From Streptomyces sp. HD (GTDB lineage Bacteria; Actinomycetota; Actinomycetes; Streptomycetales; Streptomycetaceae), in NCBI RefSeq assembly GCF_028369295.1, contig NZ_JAQMYP010000040.1:1-64000 (forward strand): a stretch of DNA of 64,000 bases, given 5' to 3'. The notes beneath the pieces were generated by a model. That model ran no database searches. It had not been told where the DNA came from and saw only the letters and a list, made by a program, of their open reading frames with translations. A program made the translations under genes and the position numbers. Each line of letters begins with the position of its first letter. Position 1 is the first letter of the stretch. Below are positions 34,043-42,500 of the stretch, one piece after another.

Positions 34043-34441
34043 ATGCCGCACTTCGAGGTACGGATCCACGAAGAGGAGCTCGACGGCGAAGTCGAGCCGA
34101 AACTTGTCCTTGCCCTGACCGAGGCGCTGGTCAGGGTGTACGGAGAGCGAGCACGCCCCATGGCGGTGGTTGAGCTGTTCGGTATCCCACGCCACCGCTG
34201 GGGCATCGGCGGCGTGCCCGCCACGGTGAACGCACCGATCGTCTCGCTGAACGTGCGTGAAGCGGCATTGAACCTACCGGGTATCGACCAGGCCCCCACA
34301 CAGCTGATCACGGCTGTCACCGATGCCATGGTCGAGGTCTTCGGCGAATCCGTCCGACGGCATGTGACTGTGTACGTCGTCGGCGTTCCCGCAGGACGCT
34401 CCGGCGTCGGCGGCGAAGTCGATCCGCCCCCGGCGAACTGA
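34043..34441 (+). CDS. Fused tautomerase-superfamily protein
   Basis: 132 residues comprising two 4-oxalocrotonate-tautomerase-like beta-alpha-beta units, as in cis-CaaD or MSAD-type fusions: PHFEVRIHEEELDG ... ALTEALVRVYGE ... VELFGIP, then APIVSLNVRE ... VTDAMVEVFGES ... VYVVGVP. Met1 is followed directly by Pro, the catalytic N-terminal proline exposed after Met removal. GGAG 6 bases before ATG 34043; the longer frame would bury the proline and is rejected. The substrate is probably a small unsaturated acid; MarR control suggests an aromatic or phenolic inducer (inference). Confidence 0.8.
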   Translation: MPHFEVRIHEEELDGEVEPKLVLALTEALVRVYGERARPMAVVELFGIPRHRWGIGGVPATVNAPIVSLNVREAALNLPGIDQAPTQLITAVTDAMVEVFGESVRRHVTVYVVGVPAGRSGVGGEVDPPPAN

Positions 34442-34638
34442 GCAACAACCGTGCGTCACGTCCGGACCTGTTGCCGCTCGGCTGCGGCCCACGCGTTTGG
34501 CCGACGGACCCGGGCAGGCGCACGAACGAGGCCGACAACGGCCGGGATTGACTCCCACCGGCTCGCGCATGCCAAGTCCCAACAGGGCACCGGCTGACCG
34601 ATCACCAACTGTGCCTACCCCAGCGGGAAAGAGGCCCG

Positions 34639-34914
34639 CTATCGCCAACGCGTCCCGCCGTGGACCAGCAAGTCGACCGCCAAGACCTGCGCGACGACGG
34701 GAAGAGTGGTGAGCAAGTCGGCCTCAGCCTTCTCCACGAGAGCCTCGTCCTGGCCCTGGGCGACGGTCAGATGCGGGACGACGCCGTCGAACTGCCCTCC
34801 GAGCAGCGGGTCTTCCGGGCATCGCTCATCACGCACCGCAGGCTCATCCTCCGGGATCCTCACGATCAGCCCCGACTTCCCTGCCTGGAACACCCGCGAG
34901 TCGTCGCCCTCCAT
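34639..34914 (-). pseudogene. 2'-5' RNA ligase/phosphoesterase fragment
   Basis: Part of a 2H-phosphoesterase: PLLGGQFDGVVPHLTVAQGQ contains the second H-x-T-x motif (HLTV), followed by the final helix and strand (LLTTLPVVAQVLAVDLLV, TRWR). The first HxTx motif and half of the protein are absent, and the stop occurs just before the usual final strand. It appears truncated at both ends. Minus strand, no ribosome site at its start. Confidence 0.5.
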
Positions 34915-35153
34915 CGCAACCGTCTATCAGCGGGGCACGATCGCCGGCGACCCGATTGTCACCGCCATTCCAAGCAGGACCGGCACGACCCAACCGCCAC
35001 CCCGTGGCCCGGGATGAGAACCGAGGCGTCTTCCGGGCCTTCCCGATGCGGGGTTCCACATCGTTACACCTGACTTCCGGGGTCGGCGAACCCTCACACA
35101 CCCCTTCACCGAAGGTCCGCGCGTCGCTCGGGAGCGGGGCCGCCGAAGCCGGA

Positions 35154-36122
35154 TCAGGGGCGCAGGGTGACGCCGAAACGGGTCTTCATCCGGCGCAGTT
35201 CCCACAGCGAGACGGCGGTCACCGACAGCGGCCCGCCCAGTGTGGAGCAGAACTGGACGACGGGCGGGCCCCCCGGCAGGCCGTCGCCGATCAGGCTGAA
35301 GGCCGCGAACACCCACACCAGCGTCAGGGTGAGGACGGGCGGCAGCATCGGGTGGACCTGGGCGCTGTTGAAGGCACTGCGGGCCGAGTACAGCGACGCC
35401 ATGAAGAAGAAGGGAAAGCCCCACACGATCACGATCAGCGAGGCGACGGCCAGGGCGTACTCCCACCAGCTCTTCCCGTCGTCAGCGTCGACGGTCAGGG
35501 CCGTGGGGACGAGGATTCCGCTCATCACGACCAACGTCAGCACGTACCAGCCGACCGCCTTGAGCGGAACGCGCAGCCGGGAGCGCAGATGCGGCCTCAG
35601 GTGCGGGGGCGCGTAGTAGATGAATCCGATGATGACCAGGGGCGCGGCGATGATCAGCACGAACGGGGCGACGATCAGTTGGGCGGCACCGCCGTACGCC
35701 GCGTCCTCCCAGCGGTTCGGGTTCACGTTGTAGGCGAGGATCAGGGCGATGGTGGCGGCGGCACCGAGCACCGTGCGGGCCAGTTGGACGCGGTCCACGA
35801 TGCGGTCCTCGATCCGGCCGTCCCCCTCCTGCGCGAAGAGCCTGGTGGCAACGCGGTGCGCGGAGCGCAGGATCGCGCCGACGAGCCCGAAGGGAGTGCC
35901 GAACGACAGGCAGCCGCGGCGCCGTCGGGCGGCGGGCCTTGTGGGCTGAAGGCCGTAGGGGTACGGAGGCTGGTTCGGGTACGGGCCCGGATTCGGTGGT
36001 GGCGGACCGTACGGGCCGCCCTGCGGTGGTCCGTAGGGAGCGCCCCAGCCGCCCTGGCCTCCCGGTCCGTTGCCGCCAGGCTGACCCAGGCCGTTTCCCG
36101 GCCCCCATCCCCCCGTAGCCAT
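35154..36122 (-). CDS. Membrane protein with Pro/Gly-rich N-terminus
   Basis: 322 residues. The first ~62 are a cytoplasmic Pro/Gly/Tyr-rich tail (GPYPNQPPYPYG), then RRRRG and five to six transmembrane helices (TVLGAAATIALILAYNV, LIVAPFVLIIAAPLVIIGFIY, AVGWYVLTLVVMSGILV, LAVASLIVIVWGFPFFFMAS, VLTLTLVWVFAAFSLI). GGGGAG is 4-5 bases before the ATG. A common Streptomyces design with no known function; no operon partner. Confidence 0.75.
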   Translation of the reverse strand: MATGGWGPGNGLGQPGGNGPGGQGGWGAPYGPPQGGPYGPPPPNPGPYPNQPPYPYGLQPTRPAARRRRGCLSFGTPFGLVGAILRSAHRVATRLFAQEGDGRIEDRIVDRVQLARTVLGAAATIALILAYNVNPNRWEDAAYGGAAQLIVAPFVLIIAAPLVIIGFIYYAPPHLRPHLRSRLRVPLKAVGWYVLTLVVMSGILVPTALTVDADDGKSWWEYALAVASLIVIVWGFPFFFMASLYSARSAFNSAQVHPMLPPVLTLTLVWVFAAFSLIGDGLPGGPPVVQFCSTLGGPLSVTAVSLWELRRMKTRFGVTLRP

Positions 36123-36499
36123 GCCGCTCCCCGTTCATTCTCGGCCAGTTGCTGTGTGTCCTGTGGTGCCATGGCGCAGTGTAGTGACACTTCGGGTGAC
36201 GGAGGCCGTGCTCGTTGCCGGTCGTGCCAATTTGCCCGTCGTGCCAGATAGATGCTGCCCGTAAGCCTCCCGCGAAACGTCGAGGCCGGTCAGGGGGCGC
36301 CAACCGGGCCAAGGTCGGGGGTGCCGCGGGGTCACCAGTCGTGGTGGCCGGTTCCGACTCGTAGGCGTACCACGACCCGTCCCGTCCCAGGCGGAGTTGG
36401 ACGTGCCCGCAGCGGTGGGTGAGGTGGTCGCGCCAAGACGGAGGGCCGGCAGGCCGACGGCGAGGAGGAGTCGGCGGGCGCACTGCCCCGAAATCGATG
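36123..36499. other. Intergenic with possible coding remnant
   Basis: 377 bases. On the minus strand a frame reads HRCGHVQLRLGRDGSWYAYE, which could be part of a small Streptomyces protein, but start and end are missing. Nothing else recognised. Confidence 0.3.
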
Positions 36500-36617
36500 C
36501 CATGGCAACCGGATCAAGATGCTCAAGCGTCGGGCAGGCGATGTCCAGGATCTGCGCGTCGTCGTAGGCGACGATGAGGACGCGCCGTTGTTCGTCCCTG
36601 CTCTGAGACGCGCACAC
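36500..36617 (-). pseudogene. GlxA/DJ-1-type regulator fragment
   Basis: A short frame starting GTG 36617 reads RRVLIVAYDDAQILDIACPT, the N-terminal strand-helix of GlxA-like AraC regulators with a DJ-1/PfpI domain. Homology stops after about 30 residues. It begins 10 bases after the stop of the LuxR-type remnant. Confidence 0.5.
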
Positions 36618-36626
36618 CTTGAGGGC

Positions 36627-37170
36627 TCACCTGCCTCGCTTCGTGACCGGACCGAGGGCCTCGGACAGCCCCGCTCCGGCGCTTCCGGCCGCCGGGGCCT
36701 GTTCGATGCCGAGCGGACCCAGGGCGTTCTGGACCTGGGCCGTGCACTGCGCGTGGGACTCCTCGTGGTGCGGTCACTCGCTGCAACGGTGATGCCGATG
36801 TCCTCGCGCAGTGCCCTGGCCGCGCCCAGCAGCCGCCCGGCCCGCTGATGGTCGCCCGCCGCTGCGGTGATCCAGGCGAGCTGCCGGACCATGTCCGCCA
36901 CGCCGGTGCTGTCGCGGACGCCCCTAGTGTTTCCACGGCGGACAGGGTCCGCTCCTTGGCCTCGATCTGCTCGCCCAGTTCCCACACGCGCCGGCCCAGC
37001 ACCCTCAGCAGGCGCGCGCGGGCCCATCGCTCCCCGTGCCGCTCGGTATCGGCCGGCGCCTGCGCAGTGGTCATGGCCGCGCGCGGGGCTGCGCCCAGGG
37101 TCTGCGCGATGCCGAGCGCGCACCGCCAGCTCATCTCGCAACTGACACGATCGCCCCGCAACCGTCCGCA
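36627..37170 (-). pseudogene. LuxR-type (LAL/TPR) regulator remnant
   Basis: Pieces of the TPR region of a large LuxR-type regulator appear in two or more frames: SWRCALGIAQTLGA, RWARARLLRVLGRRVWELGE, then MVRQLAWITAAAGDHQRAGR and LLGAARALREDIG (about 36781-36903), then HHEESHAQCTAQVQNALGPL ending at a stop at 36627. The ATPase domain and C-terminal helix-turn-helix are absent. Clearly decayed. Confidence 0.6.
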
Positions 37171-37347
37171 GGTACGCTCCTGGCCACCCCGGGCCCAAGT
37201 GGAGGTCGACGTGGAACTGTTGCGACCTCGCCCGGGCCCTTGCCGACCTGGTCCGCCACCAGCGCGGATACCTGCTGCTGGAGTGGATCCGGCAGGCCGA
37301 GCAGGACGCACAGCGGATCTCGACCGGTTGCCAGGTGGCATCGTGGA

Positions 37348-38019
37348 TCAGCACACCACGGAACGTGCGATGCGGAATCCGACGTCATCGACCCGAAACG
37401 TGGGGTGACTGCGGCGCCTTACGGAGGCCCGGCAGCTCCAGTGCTCGTCGAACCAGCCGCCGCCTCGCAGAACTCGGTAGGTGCCGTACACCTCGGCGTC
37501 GTAGATGTCCCAGCACCACTCCCACACGTTGCCGAGCATGTCGTGAAAGCCCCAGAGATTGGGGCGCTTGACTCCCACCTCGTGGATGGTCTCCACCGAG
37601 TTGCCGCGATGCCAGGCGATCTCGTCGAGGGAGCCATAACGCGGTCCCGCGGTACCGGCCCTGCAGGCGTGCTCCCACTCCGCTTCGGTCGGCAGCCGGT
37701 ACCCGTCGGCCGCTACGTCCCATTCAATGTCTTCGCCGCCGACCTGCCGGTAGGCGGGCGTGAGCCCCTTGCGCTGCGACAAGGCGTTGCAGAATTGGAC
37801 CGCGTCCCACCAGGAGACGCCCTCGACGGGCAGGTGGTCCCCGCAGGCGGTGCTTGGACGCTCACCGGTTACGTGTGCGTACAGCACCTGGGTGATGGGG
37901 TACGTCGCAAGCTGGTAGGGGTCCAGCTCGACCGCCCAACTCCGCTGTGTCCGCCGGTCCGACAGTGTGACCTGCCCGGCCGGAACCCGGATCATCTCAG
38001 GCCCTGCGCTCGCATCCAT
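37348..38019 (-). CDS. FGE-sulfatase (SUMF) domain protein
   Basis: 223 residues with the conserved blocks MIRVPAGQVTLSD, PVEGVSWWDAVQFCNALS, GYRLPTEAEWEHACRAGT, GFHDMLGNVWEWCWDIYD, YRVLRGGGWFDEHW and VGFRIARS. The fold is shared by formylglycine-generating enzyme and by EgtB-type proteins. True FGE has two active-site Cys in the W...C....C region; here only one (WSCRAS) is seen and no sulfatase gene is adjacent, so formylglycine formation is unlikely. Role unknown. No strong ribosome site at 38019. Confidence 0.82.
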   Translation of the reverse strand: MDASAGPEMIRVPAGQVTLSDRRTQRSWAVELDPYQLATYPITQVLYAHVTGERPSTACGDHLPVEGVSWWDAVQFCNALSQRKGLTPAYRQVGGEDIEWDVAADGYRLPTEAEWEHACRAGTAGPRYGSLDEIAWHRGNSVETIHEVGVKRPNLWGFHDMLGNVWEWCWDIYDAEVYGTYRVLRGGGWFDEHWSCRASVRRRSHPTFRVDDVGFRIARSVVC

Positions 38020-38442
38020 GAACAGACGATCTTACCGGCGCTTTCACGAAACTGCGGACCGAGCCAAATTCAGGGTTCTGTCAGCGTTCGTGTGAACGAC
38101 GGCAAGGCCAAGCGTCGGCATCGCCGGGAACCCGCTCGTCATGGGGGATGGGTGCTTACCGGCCGAAGACGTGTCCGTTCCGGGGACAAAGCCGTGTTCG
38201 GGCAGGTCAGAGCTGGTGATCGGGGTCGTCTGCTCATGATGGGAGGGCAAGGTTGTGCATGCGGGCGGACGGCCTGGACCGCGTGGTGGAGGCCGTCGCC
38301 TTGCTGACGGAAGTCGCGCGGAACCTTGTCATTGCGATCCCGCAGCTGAGATAGACCTCCGTCGCCGAGCACGGTCAGCCCAAAAACCCGGCAATACCAA
38401 GGAGATGCCCAGCTCACAGCCCTGTGCGACACGCGGCAGGGG
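38020..38442. other. Intergenic, nothing recognised
   Basis: 423 bases upstream of the SUMF gene. Frames are short and lack protein character. AT-richer near 38030-38080, which may hold the promoter of the SUMF gene. Confidence 0.35.
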
Positions 38443-38640
38443 GCGTCCTCCGCCGCGCGGGTGAGGAAGGCGTCCGCGGTGACGCCGTCGCAGACCCGGT
38501 TGTCGAAGGTCAAGGAGAGGTGCACGACCTTGCGCACCCTCACCTGCCCAACGGCCACGGGTCGTCAGTCTGCGCAGCTCGTCGGCCAGTTCGCCGGGGG
38601 TGAGCAGGTGGGCGTCGCGTGCCACGGGAGTGCGCAGGCG
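38443..38640 (-). pseudogene. 2-oxoacid dehydrogenase E2 acyltransferase remnant
   Basis: Two separated pieces of the E2 catalytic domain are joined: RTPVARDAHLLTPGELADEL (about 38555-38638) and, after a frame change, RVRKVVHLSLTFDNRVCDGV (about 38443-38547). The ~70 residues normally between them are missing, and the active-site motif usually HRxxDG is N-R-V-C-D-G here. Lipoyl and subunit-binding domains are absent. Confidence 0.6.
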
Positions 38641-38833
38641 CTGGTCGGTCTGATCTCCGGCGAGACACGCCTGACAGTGCTTTCGGGCATACGCCACGGC
38701 CGTCGCGAAGTTCTGCCGATGAACCGAACCTCCGCCGCGACACCACGGCCGACGGATGCTGAACCGCCGCAGCCTTGCGGTGCGTGCCTGGTCTTGGAGC
38801 CGGTGGCGGTGGTGCCGCCACCGGCTGGTCGGA

Positions 38834-40591
38834 TCAGCCGCCGGCCGTCCGGACCGGCTCCGCACGCCGGTGTTCATGGGCCTCGGCAAGGAGGAGGTAA
38901 CTGCCGGCGGTCCAGGTGTAGGCGCGGTCCCTGAGGCCCGTGCCGGTCAGAGCGTCGAAGTTCTCCGCGAAGCCGGAGGTCTCGCACAACGCGCGGAAAC
39001 GGGCGCTGATCTCGTCCGCGAGCCCGCGGTGGCCGGCGCGGCGCAGGCCGTCCTCGACGAGCACGGTCGATGGCGCCCAGATCGGACCGCGCCAGTAGCC
39101 GTCGGAGAGGTAGTGCGGTGAGGTGGGCAGTTCGGTGGCCAGGCCGTGTGGAGTCAGGTGGGCCTCGATCCGGGCGGCCAGTACGCCGCTTACGCCTTCC
39201 GGCAGGTGTTCACCCAGCGCGATGGGCATCAGGTCCAGGAGACTGGCGCTGCTCCAGGTGTCCTGGGTGTTGACCGAGCGGGCGACGAACCGGTCGCCGG
39301 ACCACAGCTCGTTGAGCATCGCCGCCTGTGTCGAGGCGGCCGTCCGCCTCCAGCGGCGGGCGTCACCGTCCAGCCCCAACTCCTGTGCGAGGTGGGCGAG
39401 TTCATGGAGCTGCAGAGTCAGAAAGGCGGCCAGGTCGGCGCTGACGATCAGACGTTCGGGGTCGAAGGTGGTGGCGTTGTCCCAGCCGCTGTCGTTGCCG
39501 TGCTGGTAGTGGGGCAGGGTGGCGCCGGGGGCGCGCCGGGCGGTGAGCCAGAAGTCCGTCCAGCGGGACAACCTGTCGTATCCCTCGGCCAGTTGCGTCA
39601 ACGAGAGGGGCGTGGGGAGGCGTCGGCGCAGGTGGCCGAGGGCCCAGCCGTGGATGGGCGGTTTGACGAAGTTGTGCAGGACTTCGGAGTGGGTGACCGA
39701 GTCGGGCAGGGCACCGGACTCGTCCTGGTGGTCGAAGGGCAGGGAGAACTGGTCCCAGGCCAGTTCCGGCTGTCCGGGGGCCAGCGCGAGGGCGTTGAAG
39801 CAGTGGTCCCAGCTCCACACCTTGTCCATCCAGTGCTTGGACATCAGCACTGCGGACCGGGTCACGAAGCCCTTCGGACGGACGGTCGCCGACCACAGCA
39901 CATAGGCGGCGAGTTCGGCCGCGGGCGTGGCCGGCGAGCGCCAGGGCGCGACGGTGTCGGTGAAGGCGGCGAAGGCGGCGCGGGCCGTGTCCGCGACTCG
40001 GTCGAAGGTCGCCGTGAGGTCGTAGGGACGGCGCGCGGTCTCGTACTCCTCGACCGCGACCTCCCACACTCCGCCGCCGTCGGTGCCGACCGTGACACCG
40101 CGGTCACCGCTGCCGAGAGCCTGTGCGCCGGTCGTCTCGGTCACGGTCCCGGACAGTACGGTGAGCCGGTAGCGCCGCCCGGTCTCGTACGAGGTGAACA
40201 CATACGCAGCGGTGCCGGGTTCACGGTAGAAGTACGTACCGCTGAACGGGGTGAGCGCTCGCGCGGCCGCGAAGACGCCGACGCCGAGGCCGCTCCCCCG
40301 AAGGCGTACGGTGTCGGGCGACTCGTAGGCGAGGTCGACCCGCCCGGCCGGGCCGGCCCAGCTGAGCAGGGCCGGTGTCGCCCGAACGCTGGTTTCGGCG
40401 CGCCGGCCGGTCGCCGCGTCCAGGGGGACCAGACGCAGGACGGCGTGCATGCCGGTCTGGTGCGAGACCAGGTGGAGGTCCTCCGCGTACGTCTTCTCCG
40501 CCACCACGGGCGAGATGTCGAACCAGGAACCGTACGTGCTGAACGGAATGTCGCGGACGGAGAAGGCCGGGCCGGAGCGGGCGGCGGTCAT
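38834..40591 (-). CDS. (alpha/alpha)6-barrel glycoside hydrolase, GH63/MGH1-like
   Basis: 585 residues, no signal peptide. An N-terminal beta domain (about 1-190) precedes an (alpha/alpha)6 catalytic domain: VLMSKHWMDKVWSWDHCFNA, FDHQDESGALPDSV, GNDSGWDNATTFD (probable acid residues) and SDGYWRGPIWAPSTVLVEDG are typical of GH63/GH37-type enzymes. Probably trims an imported oligosaccharide in the cytoplasm. Last gene of the sugar ABC operon, 62 bases after the MalG-type permease. Confidence 0.8.
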   Translation of the reverse strand: MTAARSGPAFSVRDIPFSTYGSWFDISPVVAEKTYAEDLHLVSHQTGMHAVLRLVPLDAATGRRAETSVRATPALLSWAGPAGRVDLAYESPDTVRLRGSGLGVGVFAAARALTPFSGTYFYREPGTAAYVFTSYETGRRYRLTVLSGTVTETTGAQALGSGDRGVTVGTDGGGVWEVAVEEYETARRPYDLTATFDRVADTARAAFAAFTDTVAPWRSPATPAAELAAYVLWSATVRPKGFVTRSAVLMSKHWMDKVWSWDHCFNALALAPGQPELAWDQFSLPFDHQDESGALPDSVTHSEVLHNFVKPPIHGWALGHLRRRLPTPLSLTQLAEGYDRLSRWTDFWLTARRAPGATLPHYQHGNDSGWDNATTFDPERLIVSADLAAFLTLQLHELAHLAQELGLDGDARRWRRTAASTQAAMLNELWSGDRFVARSVNTQDTWSSASLLDLMPIALGEHLPEGVSGVLAARIEAHLTPHGLATELPTSPHYLSDGYWRGPIWAPSTVLVEDGLRRAGHRGLADEISARFRALCETSGFAENFDALTGTGLRDRAYTWTAGSYLLLAEAHEHRRAEPVRTAGG

Positions 40592-40653
40592 GAAGGGCTA
40601 CTCGTTTCTTCAACAGGAGGAAGGAAGGAGGCAAGGCGGTGACGTTACGTCGG

Positions 40654-41499
40654 TCAGTCCTTGACGGCGCCGGCGGTCACGCCGGCGGCGACGTAGCGCT
40701 GGGCCAGGACGAGGATGACCGCGGCGGGCAGCGAGGCCACGACGGCGGTGGCCATGATGGAGTTCCACTCCTGGTTGTTGTTGCCGATGTAGTGGTAGAT
40801 GCCGAGAGTGATCGGCTCGTGGGCGCCGCCGTTGACGAGAGTGCCGGCGAAGACGAAGTCGGACCAGGACCACAGGAACGCGAACAGGGACACCGTGACG
40901 ACGGCGTTGCGGCTCAACGGCAGCACGATCGACCTGAAGGTGCGCCAGGTTCCGGCACCGTCCATGGTCGCGGCCTGGAGCAGCTCGCCGGGGATGCCGG
41001 ACATGAACGCGGTGAAGATCAGCACCGCGAACGGGACGGCCAGGGTGGAGTCGGCGACGATCAGACCGGGAACGGACTGGAGCAGGCCGAGCTGGAGGTA
41101 GATGGCGTAGAAGCCCATCGCCATGATGATGCCGGGGATCATCTGGGCGGCCAGCAGGACGAAGTTCAGGATACCGCCACCGCGCGGCCGCAGCTTGGCC
41201 AGTGCGTAGCCGGCCGGTGCGGCCAGGGCCACGGTCAGGACGACGGTGCCCAGGCCGGTCAGGAGGCTGGTGCCGAGGTAGGGCAACTGCTCGTCCAGTA
41301 CCGTGCGGTAGCCCTCCAGGGTGCCGTGGGCGGGGATCAGCTCCGGTGGGCTCTTGCGCATGTCCTGTTCGGGGGTGAGGGACACGTTGAGCATCCAGTA
41401 GACCGGGAAGAGCATGATCGCGGTCAGCAGGACACCGACGGCCGTCTTCCACCCCGTACGGCTGGCGCGTCGGTTCAGGACCAGCTGCGGACTCGTCAT
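40654..41499 (-). CDS. Carbohydrate ABC transporter permease (MalG type)
   Basis: 281 residues, six transmembrane helices. The cytoplasmic EAA loop that contacts the ATPase reads AATMDGAGTWRTFRSIVLPL. The start codon overlaps the stop of the MalF-type gene by 4 bases. No ATPase gene is present; Streptomyces sugar importers usually share the MsiK ATPase encoded elsewhere. Confidence 0.93.
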   Translation of the reverse strand: MTSPQLVLNRRASRTGWKTAVGVLLTAIMLFPVYWMLNVSLTPEQDMRKSPPELIPAHGTLEGYRTVLDEQLPYLGTSLLTGLGTVVLTVALAAPAGYALAKLRPRGGGILNFVLLAAQMIPGIIMAMGFYAIYLQLGLLQSVPGLIVADSTLAVPFAVLIFTAFMSGIPGELLQAATMDGAGTWRTFRSIVLPLSRNAVVTVSLFAFLWSWSDFVFAGTLVNGGAHEPITLGIYHYIGNNNQEWNSIMATAVVASLPAAVILVLAQRYVAAGVTAGAVKD

Positions 41500-42479
41500 G
41501 ACAGCGCCTGCTTTCTCTGCACCCGGAGGTAGACCAGACCGAAGACCAGGGCGGCGACCACGAGCAGGTTGCCGACGGCCGCACCGGGGCCGAAGGCGGG
41601 CACCAGGTTGCCGAAGCCGAGGTGGTAGGACCAGGTGGCGAAGGTGGTGGACGAGTCCGCCGGGCCGCCCTTGGTCATGATCCAGATGATGTCGAAGACC
41701 TTGAGCGTGTAGATCAGCCCGAGGAGCAGGGTGATCGCGGAGACCGGGCGCAGCAGCGGGAACGTGATGCGCCAGAAACGCTGCCAGGCGTTCGCCCCGT
41801 CGAGGGCGGCCGCTTCGTACAGGCTCCCGGGGATCGACTGGAGGCCGCTGTAGAGCACGACAAGGTTGAACGGTACGCCGATCCAGATGTTCGCGATGAT
41901 CACCGAGGTCAGCGACCAGTCAGGTGAGGTCAGCCAGTTCACCGGGCCGATCCCGACCGCACCCAGGGCGGCGTTGACGATCCCGGAGTCGCTGTTGAGC
42001 ATCCACGACCACGTCGACGCCGACACGATCAACGGCAACAGCCACGGCACCAGGAACAGCGCCCGCAGCGTCGCCGACAACCGGAAATGCTGGTGGAAGA
42101 AGACCGCGAGGGCGAGCCCGATGCCGTACTGCAGGACCAGGCACACGACCGTGAACACCACCGTGTGCTGCAGGGCGGGGGTGAAGGTGGGGTCGTCGAG
42201 GACCTTCTGGTAGTTCTCCAGTCCGGTGAAGGGTGCGTCGCCCTGGACGAAGGAGCGGACCGTGTAGTTGCGCAGGCTCAGGTCGATGTTGCGGTACAGC
42301 GGATAGGCGTAGAACAGGACGAGGTAGAGGGTCACCGGGGCCAGGAAGGCCCAGGCGGCCCACTGCGGAGAGGTCGGACGGCGTCGTGCTCGCGCGGGGG
42401 CCGGGGGCGGGTCGGGGATGGCCGCCCCGCTCCGGGCGCGCGCGGACCGGCGGTCCGGCAGTTTTGTCGTGTGGTTCAT
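41496..42479 (-). CDS. Carbohydrate ABC transporter permease (MalF type)
   Basis: 327 residues with six helices after an Arg-rich cytoplasmic start. EAA loop EAAALDGANAWQRFWRITFP. It starts 21 bases after the binding-protein gene and overlaps the MalG-type permease, so the three are one transcript. Confidence 0.93.
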   Translation of the reverse strand: MNHTTKLPDRRSARARSGAAIPDPPPAPARARRRPTSPQWAAWAFLAPVTLYLVLFYAYPLYRNIDLSLRNYTVRSFVQGDAPFTGLENYQKVLDDPTFTPALQHTVVFTVVCLVLQYGIGLALAVFFHQHFRLSATLRALFLVPWLLPLIVSASTWSWMLNSDSGIVNAALGAVGIGPVNWLTSPDWSLTSVIIANIWIGVPFNLVVLYSGLQSIPGSLYEAAALDGANAWQRFWRITFPLLRPVSAITLLLGLIYTLKVFDIIWIMTKGGPADSSTTFATWSYHLGFGNLVPAFGPGAAVGNLLVVAALVFGLVYLRVQRKQALS

Positions 42480-42500
42480 CTGTGGACCGGAAATCTCTGG

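Noticed and set aside
39146..40642. 498-codon plus-strand frame
   Set aside because: Antisense of the GH63-like gene; Gly/Arg/Val-rich without motifs.
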